Of a stretch of 64,000 nt of DNA, positions 24,830 through 36,867 are shown piece by piece. Under the pieces are notes generated by a model that saw only the letters and a list, made by a program, of their open reading frames with translations, was not told where the DNA came from and searched no databases. The stretch spans positions 62,001 through 126,000 of the forward strand of contig MCFG01000120.1 in assembly GCA_002104895.1 (NCBI GenBank), read 5' to 3'. A program made the position numbers and the translations under genes. Source of the stretch: Anaeromyces robustus. Lineage: Eukaryota > Neocallimastigomycota > Neocallimastigomycetes > Neocallimastigales > Neocallimastigaceae. Each line of letters opens with the position of its first letter. The first letter of the stretch is position 1.

Positions 24830-27241
24830 ATGGATTATTCTTATACTTATTTAGATTCAGAAACTCAAACACAACTACTATTAGAAGAAGGACAACCTTT
24901 GAAAAAAAAATTTAGAAAAAATAAAATAGTAGAATTTATAATAAATTATAAAAAAACATTAGTTATAGTATGTTTAATATTATCATTTATAGGAATTGGA
25001 ATATTAAATTTTATTTATGGAAATCATCAGAAATGTATAGAACCTATTATAACGGATGAACATTATTCAATAGTAAAAGGAGAGCCTAATATTGATAAAT
25101 ATGGTATAGATTTAAATCAATATATAACAAGAGAAATGTATAGTCAAAAAATACCTGGTATAAATACTTTAGATAATTGGAAATTATATACACCTGTTTG
25201 TCCACATTTAGAACCTGTACATTACCCTGAAGAAATTTTAAATCCCAAATGTGAAGATACAGGTCTTCAAATTGTAAATTTTAAAAATAATCTTGGAAGA
25301 GGAGTACCTCATACCTTACATTTACATAATATAACAAATCAAATAAAAAATTGGAATGAATGGTCTAAACTTGATAATAAAACAGTACCAAATTATTATC
25401 ATAAAGAAGTAGAAAAATTAATTGATGATACTTATCATCCTTTTGATTATGGTTATTATAATGAAGAAGAAACAGAATTAAAAACTGAAGAAGATATCAT
25501 ATCCTATTATAAAAATGTAATTAATAGTCGTATGGATGAAGTACCTGATCCTAGACATAGACGTTTATTTAGTTTTATTTTATTTAATACTGAATTCGAT
25601 CTTTTAGATGTCTATCTTACCCAATATTATGAAATTTTTGATTATTTTGTTATTTATGAATCAAATTCTACTTTATCAGGACTTCCTAAACCACTATATT
25701 TTACTCGTATGCTATTAGAAACAGATCGTTATAATAAATTTAAAGATAAAATTATTACATTCCCATTATTTGTAGATAGTGTTTGTAAATTTCATGGTCA
25801 AGCATTTTCAAAAGAACATTTAGCAAGACGTCAATTAATTGAAATGGGTTTAAGAGCTGTACAAGCTAGACATGGTGATATTTTTTTACATGGTGATTTA
25901 GATGAATTTGCAAAACCTCATATATTAACACGTATAAAAAAATGTGGAGGTTGGGAACATTTACAAGCAGGTATAGGTGGTGGACCTCAATCCACACGTG
26001 AAAAAAAAGTAGATAGTTATTTACAAGATGAAGAATTAAATCGTAAACTTGAAAGAGATAAATATGGTTTTCCTAAATTAGTTTATGATCGTGAATTATC
26101 TCTAGGTTTTCTTAATTGGTTTTATGAATATTCCTTTTTAATTGTAGAAGATACTACAATTGGTACTACAGCTCAACCTGATATTGCTATTTTTGATGCT
26201 AGAAGAGCTTTAGGACAATATCCAAAACGTTACAATTATACCAAAAGCGAAGGTGATGGTAATGTCATGGTAAAAGATAAATATACAAAATATAATCGTC
26301 GTTCTGAACAATCTCAATCTCAACCTCAATCTCAATCTGATCAATCTAATCAATCTAATCAATCTGAATTTCCAACGTTACCTCAATCTGAAATTAATTC
26401 AGAACTTCCACCATTACCTTTACCTATAGTAGAATTACCAGTATCAAATACTACATTTAAAAATAATAAAATTGAAAATGAAAATGAAAATGATAATTAT
26501 ATTGATCCATTAACTCAACCAGGTTTTGATCCATATAAAGGTTATAGTTATACTCAAAATGAAGATGATAGAAAGAAGGGAGAAGGTTATTTAGGTGAAT
26601 ATGTGAGATTTACAACTGGAAGACCACTTAAAGATTATTATGATAAAGAAGATACATTAATTTGGAGTGGTGGATGGCATATGAGTAGTTTTTTACCTAC
26701 AATAGAACATTTTGTTAATAAACTTCTTTCTTATTCTCATTATATTGAATATACTTATATGTCAGATGAAGAACGTAAACAAGAAATTATTAATCATATC
26801 AATAATAAATCTTATATCTTTAATATAAAATCATTTTTATCTAAAACTGAAGTTGTTTACGAAGATAATGAAATATTATATCCAGAAGATCCAGAAAAAG
26901 GTTATTCTTACGATTTTAGTTATGAAACTTGGCATTCTTTTAATACAAATATTAATAATATTGATGTACAAAATAAATATAATGTAACCACCAAGCTATT
27001 TAATCATGAAATTCCATATGCAGTTTGGAAAAATCCTATATGTTATTCTTATATGTTAGATCGTCAATTTGGATTAACAAAAAAATTATGGTGGCAACAA
27101 ATACCGAAAGAAGAATGGTCAACCGTTGATTTTGAAAAATTAGATAAAGAAATACTAGAAAAAATTATTCCCGAAAATCTTCCTGAAAATCTTAAACCAA
27201 AAGCTTTAAGAAATAACTTAAATAAAAAAGAACTAAATTAA
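24830..27241 (+). CDS. Type II membrane glycosyltransferase, family GT17 (MGAT3-like)
   Basis: Single exon, 803 residues. A short cytosolic tail precedes one membrane helix at about residues 43-64 (LVIVCLILSFIGIGILNFIY), then a lumenal stem. The catalytic region begins near residue 245: FSFILFNTEFDLLDVYLTQY, then DYFVIYESNSTLSGLPKPLYF, HLARRQLIEMGL and FLHGDLDEFAKPH at about 350-362, where DLDE is the expected metal-binding acidic motif. It closes with a WSGGWHMSSFLPTIEH block, the aromatic segment near the end of GT17 domains. GT17 includes the beta-1,4-GlcNAc transferase that makes bisecting N-glycans in animals; the donor and acceptor here are unknown, and Golgi location is inferred. A Ser/Gln low-complexity insertion (about residues 489-560) splits the catalytic region, and about 145 residues follow the WSGGWH block. 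The frame is intact. Confidence 0.88.
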   Translation: MDYSYTYLDSETQTQLLLEEGQPLKKKFRKNKIVEFIINYKKTLVIVCLILSFIGIGILNFIYGNHQKCIEPIITDEHYSIVKGEPNIDKYGIDLNQYITREMYSQKIPGINTLDNWKLYTPVCPHLEPVHYPEEILNPKCEDTGLQIVNFKNNLGRGVPHTLHLHNITNQIKNWNEWSKLDNKTVPNYYHKEVEKLIDDTYHPFDYGYYNEEETELKTEEDIISYYKNVINSRMDEVPDPRHRRLFSFILFNTEFDLLDVYLTQYYEIFDYFVIYESNSTLSGLPKPLYFTRMLLETDRYNKFKDKIITFPLFVDSVCKFHGQAFSKEHLARRQLIEMGLRAVQARHGDIFLHGDLDEFAKPHILTRIKKCGGWEHLQAGIGGGPQSTREKKVDSYLQDEELNRKLERDKYGFPKLVYDRELSLGFLNWFYEYSFLIVEDTTIGTTAQPDIAIFDARRALGQYPKRYNYTKSEGDGNVMVKDKYTKYNRRSEQSQSQPQSQSDQSNQSNQSEFPTLPQSEINSELPPLPLPIVELPVSNTTFKNNKIENENENDNYIDPLTQPGFDPYKGYSYTQNEDDRKKGEGYLGEYVRFTTGRPLKDYYDKEDTLIWSGGWHMSSFLPTIEHFVNKLLSYSHYIEYTYMSDEERKQEIINHINNKSYIFNIKSFLSKTEVVYEDNEILYPEDPEKGYSYDFSYETWHSFNTNINNIDVQNKYNVTTKLFNHEIPYAVWKNPICYSYMLDRQFGLTKKLWWQQIPKEEWSTVDFEKLDKEILEKIIPENLPENLKPKALRNNLNKKELN

Positions 27242-28288
27242 AAATAAAATATATAAGAATTAAATAGAAAAGTAAATTATAGAATAATAATAAAACAAAT
27301 ATTAAAAAAATATATAATAATTAAATAAAAAAGTAAATTATAGAATAATAATAAAACAAATATAAAAAGAATTAATTTTATGTATATATATTTTTTTCAT
27401 AATAAAAAAAAAAAAAAAAAAAAAAAAACGAAATGATAAAATATATAAATAAATAATGTATATATTTATTTATCATAATTAAAAAAAAATAATAATAATA
27501 ATAATAATAATAAAATTATTTGTTTAATAATATAACAATTAACTAATATTTTAATCATAAATTTATAATTGTTACATGATTACATATAAATAATTACTTA
27601 GATAATGGTTAATAATGAATGAGATGTTAGTATATTAATCAATAATTATTTATTATAAATGGTAACAATCATATATAATATATCATGAATTTTTAATACA
27701 TATAAATAAATATGCTAAGTATATTACATATATGAATATTATCATGATTTATTAATAATAATATTAAATATGCAGAATAATTATATAATTCAATAAAGTA
27801 TAGTCTTAGAAAAAAAAAATAATTATTTACATAATAAATAAATAAATAAATAAAATAAATAAATAAATAAATTAAATAAATTAAATAAATAAATAAAAAA
27901 ACAAATAATAAATAAATAAATAATTAGTAAGTAAATAAATAAATAAAAAAGAAATTAAATTGAAATAATATATATTAATAATATTATTATAATATATTTA
28001 TTCTAATTCATGACTTATATTAATATTACTTTTACAAAATTCTATTATAATATATTACTATATATTGTTTAATATATAAAATAATATATAATAATATTTT
28101 CAATTTAATTTTTACCATTCAATTTTATTGATTAAAATTAATATATGTAAATAAAGTAATATATATTTAAATAAAGTTTAAATTAGATAATATTAATATT
28201 AATTAATAATGTTATTCATTATTTATTACTAATAATTAATAATAATAATTTAAGTGTTGTAGTCTTTTATTAAATACCATAAATTCTT

Positions 28289-28322
<34 letters not shown>

Positions 28323-28460
28323 AAAAAAAAATATTAAAATTATTATTATTTAATTTAAACGAGAAATTAAATAAAAAAAAAAAAAAAAAGAAAATAAAAA
28401 AAAAACTTTAAATCAATACATATATTATTATATTTTTTATTAATAAAAAAGTAAATCAAA
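27242..28460. other. AT-rich intergenic region
   Basis: No coding-like stretch. It includes a near-exact direct duplication of about 60 bases just after the GT17 stop (27252-27300 resembles 27306-27362), poly-A at 27403-27428, (AAAT)n blocks at 27836-27955 and a 30-base poly-T at 28291-28321. The last 100 bases are the leader of the next gene. Confidence 0.6.
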
Positions 28461-29297
28461 ATGTATCAAATGCCACCAGGAGGATATGGAGGATACCCAC
28501 CTCCAGGATACCCACCACAAGGATACCCACCACAAGGATACCCACCACAAGGATACCCACCACAAGGAGGATTCCCACCACCAGGAGGATTCCCACCTCA
28601 ACAAGGTTATCCACAAGGAGGTTATCCACCACCACCAGGAGGAGGATTTCCACCACAAAATAATTATGGAGGACAACCAACAAATGATAATGAAAGTGAA
28701 TACGAATATGTTACTGATGATGAAGGTGATTATATTGAAGATGAAAATGGAAATATTTTCACTATGCAAGAAGCACAAAATAGAGGTTTAGTAGAACAAG
28801 TAAATCAAGGTGAACGTGGAATTGGTGGTACTATTTTTAAAACAGCTTTCAAATTACTTTTCCAACACCTTAAGAGAAAGAAGAAGGTTAAGAAGTATAA
28901 TAATAATGGTTCTTCAAACCAACAATATAACCAACAATATAATAACCAACAATTTAATACTGGTTCAGGTATGTTAAATACAATCTTAAATAATCCACAA
29001 GCTATGAATACAATTCAAAATTTCATTAAACCTGGTTCTGGTTCTGGTTCACATTCAGGTCAAGGTGGTAAACCAAGTGGTGGAATAGCTCAAAGTCTTT
29101 CAACTGGTTTATTAAGTATGTTAGCCGCACAAGGTGGTGGTGGTGGTGGTATGAATGGTAAAAAACCAAATAAACCACAAAGTTCAAGTCAACCAAATCT
29201 TTATGGTCAAAGTGGAGGTTATCAACAAACACAAAATACTTATGGAGCACAACAACAATATGGTGCATATGGTGGTGGTCAATATGGTGGATTTTAA
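28461..29297 (+). CDS. GYPPQ-repeat Pro/Gly/Gln-rich protein
   Basis: Single exon, 278 residues. Residues 1-70 consist of GYPPQ/GFPPP repeats, including four tandem GYPPQ units. An acidic segment follows (ESEYEYVTDDEGDYIEDENG), then a conserved-looking core, GIGGTIFKTAFKLLFQHLKR, with the basic tail KKKVKK. The C-terminal half is Gln/Gly/Ser-rich with a GGGGGG run and a final YGGGQYGGF. GYPPQ repeats occur in annexin VII, rhodopsin tails and scramblase-like proteins, where they are flexible, often assembly-prone tails. No enzymatic domain is visible. A calcium- or membrane-associated scaffold is possible but unproven. The use of CCA and GGA codons makes the 5' part a stand-out GC-rich island. 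The long open frames on the antisense strand here are only shadows. Confidence 0.8.
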   Translation: MYQMPPGGYGGYPPPGYPPQGYPPQGYPPQGYPPQGGFPPPGGFPPQQGYPQGGYPPPPGGGFPPQNNYGGQPTNDNESEYEYVTDDEGDYIEDENGNIFTMQEAQNRGLVEQVNQGERGIGGTIFKTAFKLLFQHLKRKKKVKKYNNNGSSNQQYNQQYNNQQFNTGSGMLNTILNNPQAMNTIQNFIKPGSGSGSHSGQGGKPSGGIAQSLSTGLLSMLAAQGGGGGGMNGKKPNKPQSSSQPNLYGQSGGYQQTQNTYGAQQQYGAYGGGQYGGF

Positions 29298-30469
29298 ATG
29301 AGATAAAGATAAGAATAAATAGTATATGTATATCAATACATATTATAAATAAATAAAAAAAAAAGTTCAATAATATTTTTTTTTGAATTTTTTTTTTTTC
29401 ACTATTTATTATATTTATATCATTTAAATAGTTTTATTGAATAATACTTAATAGATATTTATTTTGTTATTTAAAAAAAAAAAAACAAATAAGCGTTTTT
29501 CATATAATTTTTTAAAAAAAAAAATCCATTGAATATTTTTATATATCTATTAATGTTTAATTTTGAAAAATTAAATATTTTAATTTAATAATTCAGAAAC
29601 TATTTAAAAGGAAAAAAAATGTGACTTACATATATTTTATATTAGTTTTTTTTTTTTTTTTTTATAAATAATTATCGTTACCATACTAATACTTATAAAT
29701 AATATAAAACAGTTTTATATGAATATCCATTAAAAAATTTTTATATATTATTATTAAATATAAATATTATTTTCTAAAACAAATAACAGTAAATAAATAA
29801 TAAAAATTAAAAAATAAAAATTGCATTTATATTTATCTTTTGTCTATGTAACTAATTTATTTAAAATAAAAAAAAAAATTTTTTTTTATCAGGTATATCA
29901 GTGTTTGTCTTTTTTTCTTTTACTTTAATGTCTTTTTGAAGAAAACAAAGAATTAATTTCTCGATTTATATTATCTACTAAATATTAAGATTAAAAGAAA
30001 ATATTCCAAAAAAAAAAAAAAAAAAGTAAAGAAGCAAAAGTTAATATTTTATATAATTAAATAAATATAAATATTTTACATATAACAGCTATAAAACAAT
30101 ATATATATATATATATTTATTTATTTATTTATTATTTTTATTTTTATTTTTTTTTATTTTTATTTTTATTTTTATTTCTATATAAATTAAATTAGTTTAA
30201 ATTTACAAATAAGAAAAAGATTAATAATTTTTCTTTTTCTTTTTCTTTTTCTTCTTATTATTATTATTGTTGTTATCGTTATAATTATGATTTTATTTTA
30301 TATTATAATTATATCATAATTATTATATTTTTATTTTACTTTTTTTTTTTTTTTTTTTTTTTTAATATTTGTATTATTTTTTTTTTCTGATATATGAATT
30401 TGTTTTATTTTTTCTTTTTTTTTTTTTTTTTTAACTATCATTATATTTTCATAATGCTAAATTTACTAT
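29298..30469. other. AT-rich intergenic region between convergent genes
   Basis: It holds only AT-rich sequence, poly-T tracts (29647-29664 and 30340-30362), a TATTTTTAT-type run near 30120-30180 and a CTTTTT-rich stretch near 30230. No gene was seen. Confidence 0.6.
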
Positions 30470-32636
30470 TTAATTGGGTGATTTAGTTAATGGTGAACTA
30501 GTAGTTATTTTAGTACTATTAGTTCTTTGTTTCAATTTTGAAGATTTATTACGTGTTGGTAATGCTCCTTGGTTAGATGAAATATTATCTGAACAACAAA
30601 TTAATGGGAATGCACCAAATTTATTTGTAGTTTCATTAATACCAGCTGCCCATCTAATAATATTAACGCATATATATAAATTTAATTTTTAGTATATATA
30701 TTATTTAATTATTTATTTGATAGATTTGATATTTTATAATTATTTCATATTAAAATAATATTATATATAATTTTTAATAATTATCTTATATCAATTAATA
30801 TATATATATATCTATTATAAAAATTTTATTTGATTTACCCATCATCATATTTATGTTCTACACGTATACGATCACCAGCTTTTAATTCTAATTCATCATC
30901 CATTTTTGCATGATAATTATAAATAGCAACCATGTAAAGAACATTACTTTTATTTGATGCGGATTTTGTTACTCTAGATAATGTACTGACAGCAAATGAA
31001 CTTTTTCTTGTTAAAGTTGATTCTGGGAATTCAATTTTATTCTTTATGAAATCTTCATCAATATAATCACGTGAAGGTTCAACATTAGATGGTAAGATTT
31101 CATAACCATCATCATATTTATTTTCAGGAATATAACCAAGTTGATATTTTTCATTTTGTTTTTTCCAGAAAATGTATGTACCTATACCAATTACAACCAT
31201 TGTAACTAATGGATATGCAATTTTCCATTTAATAGAACCCATTTTTTTAACTTCTACTTTTGAAGCGTTTTTTTTAATATCTTCAAGAACTGTAGCAGCA
31301 GTTTCTGGTGAAGCCCAGCAATCATTATGAGTATTAATTGAAACTGCATCGTTTACTTCTTTTTCAGATTGATATCCTTTTTAATAAAATATTAAAATTA
31401 ATTTCATGTAATAGTAATAGTAATAGTAATAGTAATAATAATAGTAATAGTAACAGTAATAGTAATAGTAATAGTAATAATAATAATAATAATATGTTAA
31501 TATAATGTTATAATTATATATATATATATATATATAATTAATAAAAAAAAATAAAATAATCAATTAATTAATAAATAAAATTTATAAATAAGAATAAATA
31601 CCACAGAACTTATTTTCAGTTGTAGTTCCGTTAACACAACCTGGTTCATCTGAAAATAAATTACACCATTGATTCACTATATTATCATGAATTTTTTGTG
31701 CTACAGAATGGTCAGCATTTTGGCAATAATTTTCAGAATAATCAAGGATACTTTGAGCATGCTGTAAGCAAATTCTCTTACATACATTAAGTTGGGGATT
31801 TGTTCTAATATTGTCTGAATTCTGTTTACACCAACGTGCTAAAAAATTTTATAATAAAATTTTATTATTAGTAATAATTAATAAACCATGAATAAAACAA
31901 TGTATAAAAATATAAAAAATAGTAATTATAATAACGAATTTATAAGGTTTAACAATAAACAAATATAATAAAAAAAATAATAATAAAATGAAATTAAATG
32001 AAAAAATATAATTAAATAAAAAAATTAAAATTAAATAAAAAAAATATATTAATACTTTAATTATCTATTGTAAATAAATTAATAATTTTAGTATAATATA
32101 TTCTTTATTTTAAAAAAAAAATAAATAAAAAGCAGCGATTATATACATTACTATAATTATACTTATTAAATTATATAATAAAAAAAAGCTTTATTAAATC
32201 AAGATAAGTTTTTCAAAATTAGTTTGATAATATTAATTTTCCATTTTTTTTTCAAATTCTTACCTTGAGAATATAACAATCTACCACAATATAAACTATA
32301 TCTATATGCAATTTTTGATGTATCAACTGTCTTGTCAGGGCATATTGCCATAATATATCCTACATTTGATTGTACATCATTAAGAACATATTCGTCAAAT
32401 TGTGAAGGTCCAGAACTATATCCATAATAACCAGTTTTTGGAACAAAATAATCATCATAACCAGGACATGCAGTACTACCCTTTATTGAACTACATGTAT
32501 AATGCTTATCAGTAATTTCTGATAAATCTGGAACTCTATTTACTTCAGGTGTTGGTCCCAATACAACAGATGTTGGTGAATATTCTGTAAATATTGTTTT
32601 TATTAAGCTTAAAATAATAAATAATAAATTCCACAT
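30470..32636 (-). CDS. Single-pass membrane protein with Cys-rich ectodomain and cytoplasmic SH3 domain
   Basis: Four exons (32636-32264, 31838-31602, 31376-30839, 30653-30470) join in phase to give 443 residues. A signal peptide opens the protein (MWNLLFIILSLIKTIFT). The ectodomain, to about residue 245, has around fourteen cysteines, for example in HYTCSSIKGSTACPGYDDYF, ARWCKQNSD, QWCNLFSDEPGC and HNDCW. One membrane helix follows at about 251-273 (IAYPLVTMVVIGIGTYIFW). After a Ser-rich linker, an SH3 domain occupies about 347-402: NVLYMVAIYNYHAKMDDELE, LKAGDRIRVEHKYDDGWAAG, then FGAFPLICC. These match the ALYDY, 'E-L-x-x-GD', 'DDGW' and 'GxFP' landmarks of SH3 folds. The tail is basic and Ser/Thr-rich. 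The layout recalls fungal cell-surface sensors such as Fus1/Sho1-type SH3 proteins, but with a long disulfide-rich ectodomain. The ligand is unknown. Confidence 0.88.
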
Positions 32637-33667
<1,031 letters not shown>

Positions 33668-35991
33668 ATGAAATTGAAATTTATACTTTTTATAATACCT
33701 TATGGTAATTATAAATATACATTTTATATAATTAAATGTTAATTTTATAATTTTGTTAATTTTCTTATTCAATATATTTTATATTAAAATATTAAAAATA
33801 ATATATTTTACAATTAATATATTAAAATAGTTTGTTGTGTTTCAGCTATAGCAAATTTTATTAAAAAAGGACAAAGAGCTAGACTTTTTGAATTAACAGA
33901 TAATGAAGTTGCTATTTTTAAAGTGTATATTTCAAATGATGAATTTGACGCAATAAAACAAGAAGCTATTGTTCCTAATAATGAAACAGTACATAAAATT
34001 AATCTTAATAATTACTTACATGAATACTCCGAAAAAATAAAAAAAATAATTGAAGAATTAAAAAAATGTAATTTTTCACAATATTCATTAAATTCTAATG
34101 ATATATATTAATTCATTCATTGAACATTGATGAAAAAGGGTTTCCTAATATTAATACAGAAGAAATATTAAAAGGTTTTAAACTTAATTTAAACGAATAC
34201 CTAAAGTATGATTTTGAAAATGACTTTAATAATTTTCCAAAAGTCATTTTACAAAGTAATTCAAATTTTAATATCATCGAAATTTTACAATTTCTTGCTA
34301 AAATCAATAAAACGAATAATAAAATAAAATTAAATCCTTATATAGAAGATGTATTAACAAATATTGATAATCTTTATAAAAATATTCATATTTATAAAAG
34401 AGAAAATAATAATCACAATGCACAATCTTCACAATTGAAAATAAAAAAAGCTTCTATGACTGTCGAACTTAATGGGTATAATAATAAATTATTTTATTAT
34501 ATTTTAATAAAATATATATATTATTTTATTTTAATTTTTTTTTCTTTTTATTTTTTTTTTTTTTTTTTTTTTTTTTTTGTACTATAAAATACATTATATA
34601 TAATATTAATTTATAAAAATTATATCATATATTCATTTAAAATTTCAATTATAATATTATCTATAAAATAATAAAGTAAAATAAAAAAATTTAAAAAGAT
34701 AACATTTTCTTTAGGTGGTCAATCTTCACGTTTTAATTCAAGGCCTGGTTTTAATATCAAAATTCGGAATAAAGAAAATTTATATGGTCGTAATCAAATA
34801 AAACTTCGTACAGATAGTAATGAAGCTACTTATTTACGAACAAAAATTGCGACAGATATTCATAATTATTTAGGAATTCCTTCTATTGCTTCAAATTATG
34901 CCACTTTATACATTAATAATGAATATATGGGATTATATATTTTAATGGATAGTTTTAAATTATCATGGGTAGAACATGAATATGGTGAAGAAAAAACAAA
35001 TTTTCTATATAAATGTGATGGTTCAGCATACTTAACATTAGATACAGCTCATAATTGTGTAAATGAAAACGGTAACATAAAACATAAATACCAAAAAAAA
35101 TGGTTGGAATTAATTAGAACAATTGATAATGCTAATTCAGCGGAAGATATTGAAAATATTTTTGATATTGATCAATTTTTAACAGAAATAGCTATTGAGT
35201 ATTTATTAGGATCTTATGATCATTTCCTTCAAGCAGGACGTAATTATTATATGTTTAAACCACCACATAAAAAATCTATGAAAAATAAAAAAATTATTAA
35301 AGAGAAAAATGAAGTTAGTAAATAGAAATATTTATTATATGATTTTGATCATGAGTTTGGTCAAGATATGGATATGTTTTATAGAGATTATATATTTGAA
35401 GATTTTCCAGATTTAACTGGAAAATATGATTATCCAAAATATTCATTTTCGAACAGTACTAAACATCATCATTTAATTAATATTTTAATTTTAAAAGATT
35501 CTCGTCGTTTTGACCAAATTCTAAAAGATATTGTAATTAAAGTTTTTAATCCAGCAATACTTTTCCCACGTATTGATGATTTAAAAGATTTTATTAGACC
35601 TTACGTAATATTAGATAAAACACCTAATGCTTATGGAAAGTATCCTGGTAGATTAAATGAAGCTGGTAAGGACTTTTATACTTTATCTGAATGGGATGCT
35701 AATTCTGAATTTACTACTATTAAAACATCAGATTACAATGCATACGGACTTAAATATTGGATTCTTGAAAAATATTGATATATATGTAAAACTTATAATA
35801 TGAAATGTGATTCTAAATATTTAGATGATAATTATAAGTATCCAATTAATAAAGAAGTAGAGTTCAAAGGTTATAATACATTGACTGAATCGTTTACTAT
35901 TACTACTACTAAAAATAGTATAAATACTGAAACTATAACATCAATACCCACCATTGAAAAAAGTTATTCTGATAAAAAAGATGAATTGTAA
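33668..35991 (+). pseudogene. CotH-family secreted kinase gene, disrupted, ending in KDEL
   Basis: Exon 1 (33668-33704) encodes a signal peptide start, MKLKFILFIIPY. A GTAATT...TTTCAG intron follows, and exon 2 continues AIANFIKKGQRARLFELTDN. A second intron is likely at 34476-34676. CotH landmarks are clear: VELNG, TFSLGGQSSRFNSRPGFNIK, then LYGRNQIKLRTDSNEATYLR, LYINNEYMGLYILMD, the catalytic-loop-like GSYDHFLQAGRNYYMF, and the metal-binding YDFDHEFGQD. CotH proteins are secretory atypical kinases. The gene is broken: a stop at 34109 coupled to a frame change within the next few bases, and further in-frame stops at 35323 (TAG) and 35776 (TGA), after each of which family-like sequence resumes in the same frame. 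The last codons read DKKDEL before TAA, an ER-retention signal. Other genes in the window are intact, so decay is more likely than poor sequence, although base errors cannot be excluded. Confidence 0.82.
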
Positions 35992-36074
35992 ATATAACTT
36001 CTACTACTTATTATAATATATATCTTATTACTTTAATATATTTTACTAATAATAATAAGTTAAAAAAAATTAAT

Positions 36075-36500
36075 AAAACAAAATAAACAATTAAAAATAG
36101 ACAATTAAAAATAATAAAGCGAAATAAACAATTAAAAATAAAAATAAAATTAATAAAACGAAATAAACAATTAAAAATAAAAATAGAATTAATAAAACGA
36201 AATAAACAATTAAAAATAAAAATAAAATTAATAAAACGAAATAAACAATTAAAAATAAAAATAAAATTAATAAAACGAAATAAACAATTAAAAATAAAAA
36301 TAGAATTAATAAAACGAAATAAACAATTAAAAATAAAAATAAAATTAATAAAACGAAATAAACAATTAAAAATAAAAATAAAATTAATAAAACGAAATAA
36401 ACAATTAAAAATAAAAATAAAATTAATAAAACGAAATAAACAATTAAAAATAAAAATAAAATTAATAAAACGAAATAAACAATTAAAAATAAACAGTTAA
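36075..36500. repeat. 39-bp minisatellite, about 10-11 copies
   Basis: A 39-base unit containing AAAACGAAATAAACAATTA is repeated with the CG at about 36121, 36160, 36199, 36238 and so on every 39 bases to 36472. Copies are nearly identical, with A/G changes (AAAATAGAATT versus AAAATAAAATT) in some units, and the first copies at the left edge are more diverged. It sits between the convergent ends of the CotH-family pseudogene and the TmcB-like gene. Confidence 0.92.
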
Positions 36501-36867
36501 AATCTTAGTATTTGATGTAATCTTATATATATTTTTTTGAAAAAAAATTTTATTATTAAATGGAAGAATTTTTTTTTGTCTAATTGTTTACTTGCTTTTG
36601 TTAAATTTAATACATAGCAATTAATTAAATATAATGATTAAATGATAAAATACAAACAGATTTAAAAAAAAATAAAAATAGAATGAAAAAAAGTTTTTAA
36701 TCAACGAATTTACCGTTAAAAATAAAACTAATAATATTAAAAATTAATAATAATAATAATAATAATAAATATTAATAAATAATTATAAATATTAGTATGA
36801 AGAAGTAATTTATAAAAACATAATAAATTATTAAATAGTTTTAATAAATATAAATTTAATGTAAATA

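Noticed and set aside
28440-28791. Antisense and out-of-frame open frames rich in Trp, Val or His
   Set aside because: They overlap the GYPPQ-repeat gene and arise from its repeated codons.
34109-35778. Reassigned stop codons as an explanation for the interrupted CotH frame
   Set aside because: All three stop types are involved and a frame change is also needed, while other genes in the window use stops normally, so gene decay is simpler.
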